Below are positions 16,671-26,886 of a stretch of DNA of 59,038 bases, piece by piece. Each line of letters starts with the position of its first letter. Positions within the stretch are counted from its first letter, which is position 1. Source of the DNA: Moraxella sp. VT-16-12 (GTDB lineage: Bacteria > Pseudomonadota > Gammaproteobacteria > Pseudomonadales > Moraxellaceae); assembly GCF_002224245.2 (NCBI RefSeq), contig NZ_NKHK02000011.1:1-59038 (forward strand). Reading direction: 5' to 3'. The notes under the pieces were generated by a model, which saw only the letters and a list, made by a program, of their open reading frames with translations, had not been told where the DNA came from and made no database searches. The position numbers were made by a program, and so were the translations under genes.

Positions 16671-17813
16671 ATGCCCAGCTCAAAACACACCGCCAAAACC
16701 AACAAAGCACCCAAAAACGCACCCAAAAACAAATTTACCAAACTGGTCAGCTTTGCTATCATCATCGCTTTGGTGGTGGGATTGGGTGTTATCTATATGA
16801 GCATTTTTGCCCCAACAAACCGCCCTGCGCACACGTTAAATGTTGCCAAAGGCGACACTTATCACAGCCTGCTTGTTGCCAGTCCGTGGCAAACTTCTGC
16901 TTTTACATCCAGCACCGCCACAAGACTTTATTTAAAACTGCACGCCAAAGGGCAACTTCATCAAGGCTCTTATCTTATCCCCGCCAATGCCAGTTTAAAA
17001 CAAGTGGTGGATATTTTGGGCAAAGGGGCAAAAGTAAGCATGGTCAAAGTGCAAATCATTGAAGGCAAAACCATCAAAGATTTATATCAAACCCTAAAAT
17101 CCACCGATGGCATTCGTCTTGAACTGCTCACACCCAAAGCGGACGGCTATTCATGGGCGGACGTAGAGCGAGACAACAAAGCGGTCGCTGATGCCCTAGG
17201 TATCCAAAGCCCAAACGGCAATTTAGAAGGCTATTTTGCTCCTGATACTTACTTTTTTGCCCAAGGCACGTCCGATAAAGCGATTTTAAAACGCCTGTAT
17301 GACACCCAAACTGCCACCTTGCAAAAAGCGTGGGAAAGCCGTGCTGATAATTTGCCTTACAAAACCCCTTATGAAGCATTGATTATGGCAAGCATCATTG
17401 AAAAAGAAACTGGCATCAAATCTGAACGCAATGACGTGTCAGCCGTGTTTGTCAATCGCCTACGCCAAGGCATGAGACTACAAACTGACCCCACGATTAT
17501 CTATGGGCTGTTTGACCGCTATGATGGCAAAATTTACAAAAGCAACATCGGCGAGAAAACCGCCTATAACACTTACCAAATTGATGGTTTGCCACCCACG
17601 CCCATTGCCCTGCCTTCTGCCGAAGCGATAAAAGCAACCATGCACCCAAGTGATGTGCCTTATGTCTATTTTGTGGCGACAGGTCATGGCGGACATAAAT
17701 TTAGCGTAACTTTGGACGAGCACAACAAAGCCGTGAGCAAGTACCGTTCTGTTGTCGCCGAGAAAGCCAGCCAGCAATCCGATGAAACCACCACCCCACA
17801 GAGCAACCCATGA
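16671..17813 (+). CDS. mltG: Endolytic peptidoglycan transglycosylase MltG (YceG)
   Basis: 380 residues from ATG 16671. A Lys-rich cytoplasmic N-terminus and one membrane helix (about 27-47) precede a LysM-like subdomain and the catalytic YceG domain. Catalytic Glu lies in MASIIEKETG. Later landmarks are VNRLRQGMRLQTDPTIIYG and NTYQIDGLPPTPI. It cuts nascent glycan strands to set their length. The stop overlaps the tmk ATG by 4 bases; mltG-tmk is a conserved gammaproteobacterial pair. Confidence 0.93.
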   Translation: MPSSKHTAKTNKAPKNAPKNKFTKLVSFAIIIALVVGLGVIYMSIFAPTNRPAHTLNVAKGDTYHSLLVASPWQTSAFTSSTATRLYLKLHAKGQLHQGSYLIPANASLKQVVDILGKGAKVSMVKVQIIEGKTIKDLYQTLKSTDGIRLELLTPKADGYSWADVERDNKAVADALGIQSPNGNLEGYFAPDTYFFAQGTSDKAILKRLYDTQTATLQKAWESRADNLPYKTPYEALIMASIIEKETGIKSERNDVSAVFVNRLRQGMRLQTDPTIIYGLFDRYDGKIYKSNIGEKTAYNTYQIDGLPPTPIALPSAEAIKATMHPSDVPYVYFVATGHGGHKFSVTLDEHNKAVSKYRSVVAEKASQQSDETTTPQSNP

Positions 17814-18448
17814 ACATTTTATCCCCAAAATTTATCAGCATTGAAGGCACAGAAGGCGTGGGCAAAACCACTGCCATTGATGGCTTTTGCCAAAAACTCA
17901 GTAGCCAAGGCATCGCACACATTCGCACCCGAGAGCCGGGGGGTAGCAAGCTTGCTGAATGTTTGCGAGAGATACTGCTTAGCAACAAAAGCGACATTGA
18001 TGATGACACAGAGCTTTTGCTGATGTTTGCGGCACGCTCAGACCATGTGCATAAAGTGATATTGCCCGCTTTGGCGGATGGTAAATGGGTGGTGTGCGAC
18101 CGCTTTATAGACAGCACGGTGGCATATCAGGGCTTTGGGCGATATGGGGGCAATCCATCCAAACTTGCTAAAATTCAATACCTGATTGATGGTTTTGTGC
18201 CACGTTTGCCTGATGTTACTTTTTGGCTAGACCTTGACCCTGTCATTGGCATACAGCGAGCTGGCAAACGCAGTGTCGCCGACAGATTTGAAAGCAATGA
18301 CAGCAGTTTTTTTTATCGCACCTATCAAGGCTTTATACATCAACATCAGCACCATGCCCACCGCATACATCGTATCCACGCCAACCAATCGCCTAACGAC
18401 ATCGTATCGGACATGATAAGACACATCAATCAAACAGACAAATCATGA
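17810..18448 (+). CDS. tmk: Thymidylate kinase
   Basis: 212 residues. It phosphorylates dTMP to dTDP. Walker A is EGTEGVGKTT (12-21), TREPGGSKLAE (about 43-53) binds dTMP and CDRFIDSTVAYQG (about 98-110) carries the DRx motif. The lid region holds RAGKRSVADRFE. It is translationally coupled to mltG through ATGA. In many relatives holB follows; here a 143-base gap leads to yheS instead. Confidence 0.95.
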   Translation: MNILSPKFISIEGTEGVGKTTAIDGFCQKLSSQGIAHIRTREPGGSKLAECLREILLSNKSDIDDDTELLLMFAARSDHVHKVILPALADGKWVVCDRFIDSTVAYQGFGRYGGNPSKLAKIQYLIDGFVPRLPDVTFWLDLDPVIGIQRAGKRSVADRFESNDSSFFYRTYQGFIHQHQHHAHRIHRIHANQSPNDIVSDMIRHINQTDKS

Positions 18449-18591
18449 AAAGTTTACCAATCATCATACAAACTTAAAGACTTGTTCTGATAAAGCAAAA
18501 CGGTGATACTGTTTGGATTGACATCAACACCAATGATAACTTTTATCAAATTTTCTGCTAAAATATCTTATTTTTAACAGCAACTCCCATC

Positions 18592-20508
18592 ATGATAGAA
18601 CTTAAAAACGTTGCCGTTCGCCGAGACGGTCGCCTGCTATTTAGCGGCGTGGATTTACAGTTTCACAAAGGACAAACCATCGGGCTGACAGGCAATAATG
18701 GCACGGGTAAATCCACCTTGTTTGCCACCTTGCTTGGCGAGCACGCCACCGACATTGGCACCATCAGTATGCCAAAAGACTGGCAAATCGCTCATATGGC
18801 ACAAGAAATACACACCACCGACCAAAGTGCTTTGGATTATGTGCTCTCAGGCGATGATGAATGGTATCAATTAAACGACAAACTGAGCAATCAGCACACA
18901 CTTGCCCAAACTGACATCGCCCCACTGTATCAGCGTTTTGATGAAATAGACGGCTATCGCACCGTTTCTCGTGCTTCACAAATCCTATCAGGGCTTGGCT
19001 TTGGCGAACATGAACACCAAAAAATGGTGCATGAGTTTTCTGGTGGCTGGCGTATGCGACTAAATTTGGCTCGCACACTCATGCACCGAGCGGACGTGTT
19101 GCTACTTGATGAACCAACCAACCATTTGGATTTGGACGCCATTTTGTGGTTAGAAGAGTGGCTGGTAAAATTTGATGGGTTGATTTTGGTCATCAGCCAC
19201 GACCAAGCCTTTATGGACACGATTTGTAGCCACATCGCCCACATTGAACAGCAAACCATCACGCTTTATACAGGCAACTACGCCCAGTTTATCCGCACAA
19301 GAGCCGAACGCCTAGCCCAACAAGCCCAAGCCTATGAACGCCAAGAAGCGATTAAAGCCCACCTAGAAAACTTTATTCGCCGTTTTGGAGCAAAAGCCAC
19401 CAAAGCCAAACAAGCCCAAAGCCGTGTTAAACAGCTTGCCAACATGACCAACATTGCTCCTGTCATGGCACAAAGCGAATTTAGCTTTAAATTTTATCCA
19501 CCCACCGCCTTATCATCACCGCTCATCAGCTTAGATAACGCTTATATCGGCTATGGTGATACCACCTTGATAAACAAAGTAAACCTACAAATCACCCCTG
19601 ACACACGTTTGGGCATACTTGGGGCAAATGGGGCAGGAAAATCCACCTTGATAAAAGCTTTGGTTGGTCATCTACCCCCATTATCAGGCACGCACAAAGT
19701 GTCAGATAATTTAAAACTGGGCTATTTTAATCAACACCAAATGGACGCCCTAGACGATACCGCCACACCGCTTATCTTACTAAGAAGATTGGCAGGGACG
19801 ACATCAGATGCAGATTTGCGGGCGTTTTTGGGGAGTTTTAATTTTAAAGGTGATAAAATAGACACGCCTTGTCAGCTATTTTCAGGCGGTGAGCGAGCCA
19901 GACTTACCCTTGCACTTATCGTTTGGGGAAGGCCTAATGTACTGGTGCTAGATGAACCAACCAACCATCTGGATTTATCCATGCGAAACGCACTAATGCT
20001 GGCACTGCAAGACTATGAAGGGGCATTGATTTTGGTGTCGCACGATAGAGATTTGGTGATGACGGTATGCGACAGCCTGCTACTTGTGGCAAATGGGCGG
20101 GCAGATGAATTTGCAGGGGATATGACCGATTATGCCGAGCATTTACGCCAAGCTCGCCTTGCCAAATTTGCCCAAAACAAAACCACCACCGACAACCCCA
20201 CAAAAGACACGCTCACCAAAGAAAAGCTTCGCAAACGCAATGCCGAAAACCGCCAAAAAACCGCCCCCCTACGCAAGCAAATTGACAAACTGGAAAAAAC
20301 CCTAGACACACTCACCAAAGAGCTGTCAGACATTGAGCTGAGTTTGTCTGACCAAAGTTTATACCATGATGACAATAAAGCAAAACTTTTATCATTGCTT
20401 GACCGCCAAAGCACGCACCAAAAGCAAATGGACGACATTGAAAATGAGCTTTTAGAAAAAATGGACGAGCTAGAAACACTGATGGCAGATTTGGGTGATG
20501 ACTCATGA
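18592..20508 (+). CDS. yheS: ABC-F ATPase, YheS type
   Basis: 638 residues with two ABC cassettes and no membrane segments. Cassette 1 has [10 protein letters not shown] (about 33-42) and FSGGWRMR, followed by [12 protein letters not shown]. Cassette 2 has [17 protein letters not shown] and [13 protein letters not shown] charged linker lies between them and a long coiled-coil-like C-terminal tail (about 545-635) follows. The tail and the neighbouring yheT favour YheS over Uup. ABC-F proteins act on the ribosomal E site. It overlaps the J-domain gene by 4 bases. Confidence 0.88.
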   Translation: MIELKNVAVRRDGRLLFSGVDLQFHKGQTIGLTGNNGTGKSTLFATLLGEHATDIGTISMPKDWQIAHMAQEIHTTDQSALDYVLSGDDEWYQLNDKLSNQHTLAQTDIAPLYQRFDEIDGYRTVSRASQILSGLGFGEHEHQKMVHEFSGGWRMRLNLARTLMHRADVLLLDEPTNHLDLDAILWLEEWLVKFDGLILVISHDQAFMDTICSHIAHIEQQTITLYTGNYAQFIRTRAERLAQQAQAYERQEAIKAHLENFIRRFGAKATKAKQAQSRVKQLANMTNIAPVMAQSEFSFKFYPPTALSSPLISLDNAYIGYGDTTLINKVNLQITPDTRLGILGANGAGKSTLIKALVGHLPPLSGTHKVSDNLKLGYFNQHQMDALDDTATPLILLRRLAGTTSDADLRAFLGSFNFKGDKIDTPCQLFSGGERARLTLALIVWGRPNVLVLDEPTNHLDLSMRNALMLALQDYEGALILVSHDRDLVMTVCDSLLLVANGRADEFAGDMTDYAEHLRQARLAKFAQNKTTTDNPTKDTLTKEKLRKRNAENRQKTAPLRKQIDKLEKTLDTLTKELSDIELSLSDQSLYHDDNKAKLLSLLDRQSTHQKQMDDIENELLEKMDELETLMADLGDDS

Positions 20509-21095
20509 AACGTTATCAATATGATTATTATAAAATACTGGGGCTATCCAAATCCGCCAGCAGTCAAGACATCAAACACGCTTACCGCCAGCTTGCTCGC
20601 ACTCACCACCCCGACAAGGCAAATGATGGCGGACAAATGACGCTCATCAATGAAGCCTACGCCATCTTAAAAGACCCCAAAAAGCGTGCTGATTATGACG
20701 CGGTGTATGTCATGCAGTTTAGCGTGGCAGGACGATTGGCAGACAAAATCACCCAAGAAATCTTTAAATCACCCACCATCATGGCAAACCTACAAAAGAC
20801 AAAACGCCACGCCCACAGCTTGGCTGATTTTGCTTGGCAACAGTTTGATAAAATCGCCCCCCAAATGCTAAACCATGCCAAAGTCTTTGCTGACAAACTG
20901 TCAGATTTGATGGGAGACACCCCCACACTCACCATCACCCCCACGCTGGCCAGCCAAGGCGGTCAGTTTATTTTTTATCATCGTGGGCGACACATTCGCA
21001 CCAATCTGCCACAAGGTCTGACTGACGGCAGTCAAATCAAGCTGACCATAGATGGGCAAGCGGTTTGGTTTGTGTTAAAAATCAAAAAATCATAA
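20505..21095 (+). CDS. Stand-alone J-domain protein
   Basis: 196 residues. An N-terminal J domain (about 4-68) keeps the HPD tripeptide in [10 protein letters not shown] and the helix IV region [10 protein letters not shown]. No G/F region or zinc finger follows. The C-terminal part (about 140-195) has [19 protein letters not shown] and [11 protein letters not shown]-like strands, resembling a single C-terminal substrate-binding domain of DnaJ/CbpA (actual residues: [17 protein letters not shown]). It is coupled by ATGA to yheS, an unusual partner. It should stimulate DnaK ATPase; its client is unknown. Confidence 0.82.
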   Translation: MKRYQYDYYKILGLSKSASSQDIKHAYRQLARTHHPDKANDGGQMTLINEAYAILKDPKKRADYDAVYVMQFSVAGRLADKITQEIFKSPTIMANLQKTKRHAHSLADFAWQQFDKIAPQMLNHAKVFADKLSDLMGDTPTLTITPTLASQGGQFIFYHRGRHIRTNLPQGLTDGSQIKLTIDGQAVWFVLKIKKS

Positions 21096-21161
21096 ACAAA
21101 ATACACAAATCAACACCAAACATGAGCTTTTTATAAAACAGCTACCAAAACCCTTTGACAT

Positions 21162-22139
21162 ATGATAACCTTCAATCTACCCCAATTTACGCCCCCATTT
21201 TGGCTAAAAAATCCCCACATACAAACGATTTTACCCCGCTATGTGGTTAAATATCAGCCAAATTATCACCGCATACTCATCAAAGACTCACTCAATGAGA
21301 GCGATGTCGCCTTTGATTATCTTTTAACCGATGACATCAAAGTAGATGGCAAATACCAAAAACCGCTTGTTGTTTTATTTCACGGCATGGAAGGGTCTAG
21401 CCAAAGCCACTACGCCAAATCCCTTGCCAAAAGCGTCCATCAAACGGATTGTCATTTTGTGGTGGCACATTTTCGCTCTTGTGGGGGCGTGGCGGTCTCT
21501 GGCAGGGTGTTTTATAATGCAGGCGACACCACTGAGATTCACCATTATTTAAGCCATTTAAGCCATGAATTTGCCCACATCTGTGCTGTTGGTGTGTCGC
21601 TTGGGGGCAATGTTCTTGCCAAATACATGGGCGAATACGGCACAGATGCCATTGCCAGCCGTGCCGTGGTGGTGTCTGCTCCTGTGGATTTGGCAAGTGC
21701 GTCCATTGCCATGGAGCGACTGCTCGGCAAACACATTTATACGCCATATCTGCTCAACCCTATTGTCAAAAAAGCCCTAGCCAACCATCTGAGCGATGAT
21801 GAGTTGTCCGCTCTAAAATCCGCCAAACGCATGGGGGATTTTGATAGTGTGTTTACCGCCCCACGTCATGGATTTAGCTCAAAAAACGACTATTATCGCA
21901 AATCATCTGCCCTACCCTTTTTGGTGGACATTGTCAAACCCACACTCATCATCACCGCTGAAGATGACCCATTTTTAGGTGTGGTGGCGGTGCATGGCGA
22001 CGTGTCAGCTGATGTGGCACTGCTGACCACCAAATACGGCGGACATATCGGCTTTATGAGCTATGATTATGACACAAAAACATTTGATACCAGCTTTATC
22101 TGTCGCACTGCCTTGGAGTTTTTTGGGGTCAGCTTATGA
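21162..22139 (+). CDS. yheT: YheT-type alpha/beta hydrolase
   Basis: 325 residues. The start FKPPFWLKNPHIQT-like motif reads FTPPFWLKNPHIQTILPR, diagnostic of the YheT/ABHD1-3 family. LFHGMEGSSQSHYAKSL supplies the oxyanion region, GVSLGGNVLAKYMGEYG the nucleophile Ser, and ITAEDDPFLG and GGHIGFM the Asp and His. Cytosolic. Substrate unknown in bacteria. E. coli also has yheS next to yheT, so the order is conserved apart from the inserted J-domain gene. It overlaps the next gene by 4 bases. Confidence 0.9.
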   Translation: MITFNLPQFTPPFWLKNPHIQTILPRYVVKYQPNYHRILIKDSLNESDVAFDYLLTDDIKVDGKYQKPLVVLFHGMEGSSQSHYAKSLAKSVHQTDCHFVVAHFRSCGGVAVSGRVFYNAGDTTEIHHYLSHLSHEFAHICAVGVSLGGNVLAKYMGEYGTDAIASRAVVVSAPVDLASASIAMERLLGKHIYTPYLLNPIVKKALANHLSDDELSALKSAKRMGDFDSVFTAPRHGFSSKNDYYRKSSALPFLVDIVKPTLIITAEDDPFLGVVAVHGDVSADVALLTTKYGGHIGFMSYDYDTKTFDTSFICRTALEFFGVSL

Positions 22140-23236
22140 GACGGATTTTTTTCTTATCCATCACTGTATTGCTGATTGAGCTGTTTACTTATATTGGGGC
22201 AAAGGGAGTGTTTTGGCTGGTTAAACCCTACCTGCCCCACGCAAAAACTGCCATCTTTATTATCACATTTGTCATCAGCCATCTGTTTTTGGCGACGTTA
22301 TTTATCGGTCAGTTTCGCTTTGGCATGGGTTATATGGCAGTACTGTGGCTTGGAGTGATGACGATTTTGGCGGTTTGGCTCATCTGCGGTGGACTGCGTT
22401 TGGCAGACATCACGCCCCACCCTGCCTTTATTCGCTTGATGGCAGTAGCTGGCTTTGTTGGACTGATGGGCTTATCAGTATATAATGCCTACACCCCTTT
22501 GGTGCGTCATCTGTCCATACAAATAGACAAGCCCATCAATCCTGTGCGTGTGGCGGTGGCAAGCGATACCCATTTGGGTTATCTGGTCGGAGCAAGACAG
22601 CTAAACCGATTGGCTGATATTTTACGCACCGAGCAAGCCGACCTACTGCTCATGCCTGGGGACATTATGGACGATGATACTTATGTTTATCATGGTGAAA
22701 AAATGCACACCGCTTTTGACAATCTGGTCAGCTCTGTTGATGGCAATCTGATTGCAAGTTTGGGCAATCATGATTTATACAAACAACAAGAGCGACAAGC
22801 CATTGTAGAAGCGGTGCGTGATGGCGGAGCGATACTCTTAGATGATAAAACCCACACACTCACCATCAATGGCACGCCCATCACCATCATTGGTCGCTTT
22901 GATGACCACCACCACACACGCAAAAGCACCGCCGAGCTGATGACTGATGTGGATACGTCTCATTTAGTGATACTGCTAGACCACCGACCAAGCCAAATTG
23001 ATGATAATGTTAAACTCCCCATAGATTTGCAAGTTTCAGGACATACACATAATGGGCAAATTTTTCCTGCCAATTTTATCGTCAAACTGCTCAATCGTGT
23101 GGCATATGGTCATAAACTTATTAATAACACGCATGTTGTGGTGTCATCAGGCTATGGCTTTTGGGGCGTGCCATTTCGGCTGGGGTCGCAAGCAGAAGTG
23201 TGGGTCATACAAATAACAGGTCATGATAAAGCATAG
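22136..23236 (+). CDS. Membrane-anchored metallophosphoesterase
   Basis: 366 residues. Four predicted membrane helices occupy about 1-125, then a calcineurin-like phosphoesterase domain. Metal-binding motifs in order are SDTHLG, PGDIMDDD, LGNHDLY, LLDHRPSQ and SGHTHNGQIFP, all intact. The architecture matches the YkuE/YaeI group, where some members hydrolyse the UDP-sugar lipid precursors; the substrate here is not inferable. Last gene of the yheS run; a terminator follows. Confidence 0.88.
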   Translation: MRRIFFLSITVLLIELFTYIGAKGVFWLVKPYLPHAKTAIFIITFVISHLFLATLFIGQFRFGMGYMAVLWLGVMTILAVWLICGGLRLADITPHPAFIRLMAVAGFVGLMGLSVYNAYTPLVRHLSIQIDKPINPVRVAVASDTHLGYLVGARQLNRLADILRTEQADLLLMPGDIMDDDTYVYHGEKMHTAFDNLVSSVDGNLIASLGNHDLYKQQERQAIVEAVRDGGAILLDDKTHTLTINGTPITIIGRFDDHHHTRKSTAELMTDVDTSHLVILLDHRPSQIDDNVKLPIDLQVSGHTHNGQIFPANFIVKLLNRVAYGHKLINNTHVVVSSGYGFWGVPFRLGSQAEVWVIQITGHDKA

Positions 23237-23265
23237 CCATCAGCAAGCAACCTTTTATTTTCATA

Positions 23266-23293
23266 AAAACCGCCGATGATGGCGGTTTTTTGT
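23266..23293 (+). terminator. Terminator of the yheS operon (possibly bidirectional)
   Basis: A 9-bp stem AAAACCGCC/GGCGGTTTT with loop GATGAT and a T run. The A run on the left would also give U residues for the leftward glsB-like gene only weakly, since that gene ends at 23336. Confidence 0.85.
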
Positions 23294-23335
23294 GGTGGTT
23301 TTGGTAAATTTAGGTTGCGTTTAGCACTAAGTTTA

Positions 23336-23596
23336 TTAACCAATACGGCGTTTACCTGTGGCAAATTCATACACAAACAGCACAATAATCGCACCAATGA
23401 CCGACAGAACCAGCCCCATAAAGCCACCATTTTTGCCCAAACCAAGTGCTGAACCGATAAAGCCACCGACCAACGCTCCCACGATACCCAAAACAATGGT
23501 TAAAATCCACCCCATGCTGTCTGCTCCGGGCTTGATGGCACGAGCAATCAAGCCTACCACAAATCCTACAATCAACATCCAAATGAAACTCATCAT
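23336..23596 (-). CDS. GlsB/YeaQ/YmgE-family small membrane protein
   Basis: 86 residues with three hydrophobic helices and the family's Gly-rich packing: GFVVGLIARAIKPG (about 10-23), ILGIVGALVGGFIGSALG and a final VLFVYEFATGKRRIG. Related proteins are general-stress transglycosylase-associated membrane proteins of unclear mechanism. Start 23596 is selected because AGGAG lies 7 bases upstream; neighbouring ATGs at 23602 and 23593 are also in frame. Confidence 0.85.
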   Translation of the reverse strand: MMSFIWMLIVGFVVGLIARAIKPGADSMGWILTIVLGIVGALVGGFIGSALGLGKNGGFMGLVLSVIGAIIVLFVYEFATGKRRIG

Positions 23597-23822
23597 AATC
23601 ATACTCCTATTGGCAACTTTGGCAATATGCCCAAATTTTATTTCATAACTTTTAGTAAAACTAATCATAAAAGATAGTTTTATTATACTAAATCAATCAT
23701 AAAAACCAAGAACCAATATGTAGTGCAAATGTGAACATATCAGATAATATCAAATAAAACTTGCCATTTTGTAAACAGATGATACACATCATCAAGCACA
23801 TTAAGCATTTGTAGTCATAAAA

Positions 23823-23849
23823 AAACCGCACCCAAGACAGGCACGGTTT
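23823..23849 (-). terminator. Terminator of mpl
   Basis: On the minus strand the arms AAACCGTGCC and GGGTGCGGTTT pair (with G-T wobbles) and run into seven T. It begins 19 bases after the mpl stop. Confidence 0.75.
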
Positions 23850-23868
23850 AAGTGATTATTTAGACAAA

Positions 23869-25251
23869 CTACAATGTCGCCAAAATCTTATTATGAATGC
23901 CTTCAAATCCACCGTTTGACATCACAATGATGGCATCATCAGCACGAGCATGAGCTTTGATAAAATTCAAAATCTCATCAATACTTGCTAACACGTGTTG
24001 ATTTGGTGTATTCCCTATGGTTTCAGCAAGCCCCCATGCCAGCCCTTGTGGTTCATACCAAATCACCACATCAGCCAAAGATGCAGACGGTGCTAGGTTG
24101 GCTTTATGACTGCCCAATTTCATGGTGTTAGAGCGTGGCTCAATCACCGCCCAAATGCGTCTGCCGGTCAGTTTTTTCTTAGCACCATCAAGCGTGGTGG
24201 TGATGGCGGTGGGGTGATGGGCAAAATCATCATACACCTGCACGCCTGCCACTTCACCGATAAGCTCCATACGCCGTTTAATGCCTGCAAACGCAGACAA
24301 AGCTTCGCAGGCAGTAGCAACAGGTACGCCCACATGATGAGCCGCAGCGATGGCAACTAAGGCATTATTGACATTATGCACCCCGCTCATGCCCCAAGTT
24401 ACCGTACCTGTCTGGTCATGGTGCTTGACATGAAACACAGAGCCGTCCGCTTTTTCTAGCTTGGCTTGCCAATCCTGATTGCCCCATTCATCACCAACAC
24501 CTGTCCGCCACACATCTGTCCATACACCCATCTGCAAGGTTTGTTCTAGACTGTCTGTATCGCTTGGCATGATGATTTGACCATTTGCAGGTATCATGCG
24601 AATCATGTGGTGAAATTGGGTTTGAATGGCTTTTAAATCAGGAAAAATGTCAGCGTGGTCGTATTCTAAATTATTTAAAATGGCGGTGGTTGGGCGATAA
24701 TGAACAAATTTTGAGCGTTTGTCAAAAAATGCACTGTCATATTCGTCCGCTTCAATGACAAAATAGTCCTTGCCCAAATGTGAGCTGTGAGCAAAAGCAG
24801 ACTTCAAACGCTCATCATCGGTTGCCACAAGTGGCACGCCACCAATCAAAAACCCAGTATCAATCCCTGCATACTGCAACACCCATGCCAGCATGGTGGT
24901 GGTGGTGGTCTTGCCGTGTGTGCCTGCCACTGCCAAAACATGACGATGTTGCAAGATATGTTCAGCAAGAAACTGCGGACCTGAGGTATAAGACAAACGA
25001 TTATCAAGCATATATTCCACCGCTTCCATACCACGTTTGCAAGCATTGCCCACCACCACAAGGTCAGGGGCAGGATTTAAATGTTCTGCTTTATAACCTT
25101 CTAAAATCTCAATGCCTGCGTTTTGTAGCTGAGTACTCATGGGCGGATAAATGGCAGTGTCTGAGCCTGTTACGGTATGTCCAAGTTCACGGGCAATCAG
25201 AGCAAGCGACCCCATGAAAGTCCCACAAATGCCAAGAATATGAATGTGCAT
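23869..25251 (-). CDS. mpl: UDP-N-acetylmuramate:L-Ala-gamma-D-Glu-meso-DAP ligase
   Basis: 460 residues from ATG 25251 (MHIHILGICG). It ligates recycled murein tripeptide to UDP-MurNAc. Order of motifs: ILGICGTFMGSLA (N-terminal nucleotide fold), AVAGTHGKTTTTTML (ATP loop, about 110-124), EADEYDSAFFDKRSKF and DDFAHHPTAI. The last distinguishes Mur ligases generally, and the ICGTFMG start points to Mpl rather than MurC. The in-frame extension to 25347 has no family similarity. Monocistronic. Confidence 0.95.
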   Translation of the reverse strand: MHIHILGICGTFMGSLALIARELGHTVTGSDTAIYPPMSTQLQNAGIEILEGYKAEHLNPAPDLVVVGNACKRGMEAVEYMLDNRLSYTSGPQFLAEHILQHRHVLAVAGTHGKTTTTTMLAWVLQYAGIDTGFLIGGVPLVATDDERLKSAFAHSSHLGKDYFVIEADEYDSAFFDKRSKFVHYRPTTAILNNLEYDHADIFPDLKAIQTQFHHMIRMIPANGQIIMPSDTDSLEQTLQMGVWTDVWRTGVGDEWGNQDWQAKLEKADGSVFHVKHHDQTGTVTWGMSGVHNVNNALVAIAAAHHVGVPVATACEALSAFAGIKRRMELIGEVAGVQVYDDFAHHPTAITTTLDGAKKKLTGRRIWAVIEPRSNTMKLGSHKANLAPSASLADVVIWYEPQGLAWGLAETIGNTPNQHVLASIDEILNFIKAHARADDAIIVMSNGGFEGIHNKILATL

Positions 25252-25351
25252 GATAATTTTTCCAAGAAAACAATGACAAATATTGTACCACAAAAAAATC
25301 TTGGTATGATGACAATTCACCAACATCACACTCACCCATTTAATCAAAAAA

Positions 25352-25371
25352 CGACCACCCTAAGGCGGTCG
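25352..25371 (-). terminator. Terminator of the nfeD-qmcA unit
   Basis: On the minus strand CGACCGCC pairs with GGTGGTCG (one wobble), with a 4-base loop and a following run of six T. Confidence 0.85.
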
Positions 25372-25396
25372 CTGTGTTTGTCAGTTGTTTTGTGGT

Positions 25397-26248
25397 TTAT
25401 TTAAATTTATCGCCCACCAAGCCTTTGACGGTATTTAAAATATCAGCAGGCAACACCACTGTTTTGGCATTGTTGGACTGTGCTATGTCGTTCATCGCTT
25501 TGATGTACTGCTCGCCAAGCAAATACACCACAGGCATTTCTTTGCCGTCCATTGCTTGCGAGATTAGGCGAATGGATTCTTCTGAACCACGAGCAAGCAC
25601 CACCTGAGCTTCGGCATCACGGCGAGAAGCTTCAAGACGACCATCCGCTTCCAAAATCGCCGATTGTTTTTGACCATCAGCACGAGTAACCATCGCACGG
25701 CGTTGGCGTTCGGCAGCAGCTTGCTCTTCCATTGCCATTTGCATGGTGGGTGATGGTTTGATGTCTTGAATTTCTACTGTTTTTAAGGTAATGCCCCAAT
25801 CAGAAATATCATCACTGATGGCGTGTTTGAGCTTGGCTTTGATTTGGTCTCGGCTGGATAAAGCTTCATCAAAATCCATGTCCCCCACGATGGAGCGTAA
25901 AGATGTTTGCACCAAATTACGAATGCCATGTTCATAATCTTCAATGCCATACACCGCATCTTCTGGATGAACAACGTTGATATAAGCCACCGCATTGGCG
26001 ATGATGACCACGTTATCTCGGGTGATGACTTCTTGGCTGGGAATGTCAAGTACAATGTCTTTGGTGGTAACTTTATACGCCACATCGTCCACATAAGGAA
26101 TGATGATGCTAAGCCCCGGCTCCAAGGTACTGTGGTATTTGCCCAAACGCTGTACAATCCACTTTTCACCCTGTGGCACAATACGCACGCCTTTATATAC
26201 TGTAAAAATAATAAAAATCACCAACGCAATTGCAACACCCATACCCAC
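25397..26248 (-). CDS. qmcA: SPFH/band-7 membrane protein (QmcA/stomatin-like)
   Basis: 283 residues. One N-terminal membrane helix (about 4-20) is followed by the SPFH domain: VPQGEKWIVQRLGKYHSTLEPG, IIPYVDDVAYKV and TRDNVVIIANAVAYINV. A long Ala/Glu/Arg coiled coil (about 165-225) then leads to an oligomerisation tail. Such proteins form large membrane microdomain assemblies and can bind FtsH. It is paired with nfeD (8-base gap), the usual partner in E. coli (qmcA-ybbJ). Confidence 0.9.
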   Translation of the reverse strand: MGMGVAIALVIFIIFTVYKGVRIVPQGEKWIVQRLGKYHSTLEPGLSIIIPYVDDVAYKVTTKDIVLDIPSQEVITRDNVVIIANAVAYINVVHPEDAVYGIEDYEHGIRNLVQTSLRSIVGDMDFDEALSSRDQIKAKLKHAISDDISDWGITLKTVEIQDIKPSPTMQMAMEEQAAAERQRRAMVTRADGQKQSAILEADGRLEASRRDAEAQVVLARGSEESIRLISQAMDGKEMPVVYLLGEQYIKAMNDIAQSNNAKTVVLPADILNTVKGLVGDKFK

Positions 26249-26255
26249 ATCACTC

Positions 26256-26699
26256 CTATGCTTTTTCTACCAACAATTCATTACCAATAATATCCACAAT
26301 CTGCACTCTGTCGCCCACCATCAACACATCAGAACTTCGGCACGCCCATTCGCTTGCCCCTGCTTTGGGGGTAGCAAAACGTACCACACCTGCATTGTTT
26401 TGAGTGGGAGATTTGACCACCATGCCCGTCTCACCAATGATGACAGATGCTCCTAACCCTGCCTTGGTGCGATTTTTAAAATTAGGTTGGATAAATTTAA
26501 ACCAAATACCAATAAACACCAACGACAAAAACAGCCAAATCAAAACAGACCACAGCAAAGACAAAGGCACAATCAAACCAATCACCGCCGTCAAAACCGC
26601 CCCAACGCCAAACCACAGCACAAAAAAGGTCGGTATAAACATCTCTGCGGTGATAAGCAACAAGCCAAACACCAACCACTGCCAAGGCTCTACGGTCAT
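26256..26699 (-). CDS. NfeD-family membrane protein
   Basis: 147 residues. Three to four hydrophobic helices fill about 7-75 (FGLLLITAEMFIPTFFVLWF, GAVLTAVIGLIVPLSLLW), then a soluble OB-fold domain (about 85-146) with IIGETGMVV, GVVRF, GDRVQIVDIIGNELLVE. The OB domain is thought to bind the stomatin partner. The gene precedes qmcA in the transcript. Short NfeD (NfeD1b-like) without the ClpP-type protease domain. Confidence 0.88.
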   Translation of the reverse strand: MTVEPWQWLVFGLLLITAEMFIPTFFVLWFGVGAVLTAVIGLIVPLSLLWSVLIWLFLSLVFIGIWFKFIQPNFKNRTKAGLGASVIIGETGMVVKSPTQNNAGVVRFATPKAGASEWACRSSDVLMVGDRVQIVDIIGNELLVEKA

Positions 26700-26886
26700 G
26701 TCTTTACCCTTATAAAATTTTGACTATATCAAACTTAAACTCATTTGACAATGAATTTTAACTGGCTTATTAGAAAAATTGATGAGTGGTATTAAAAAAC
26801 AGATAAATCAATATTTTTAAGGCAATGTGTCTGATTTTTCTTTGTTTTTATAAAATACAGACACCAAAACCAATTCTTTGGGCAAA

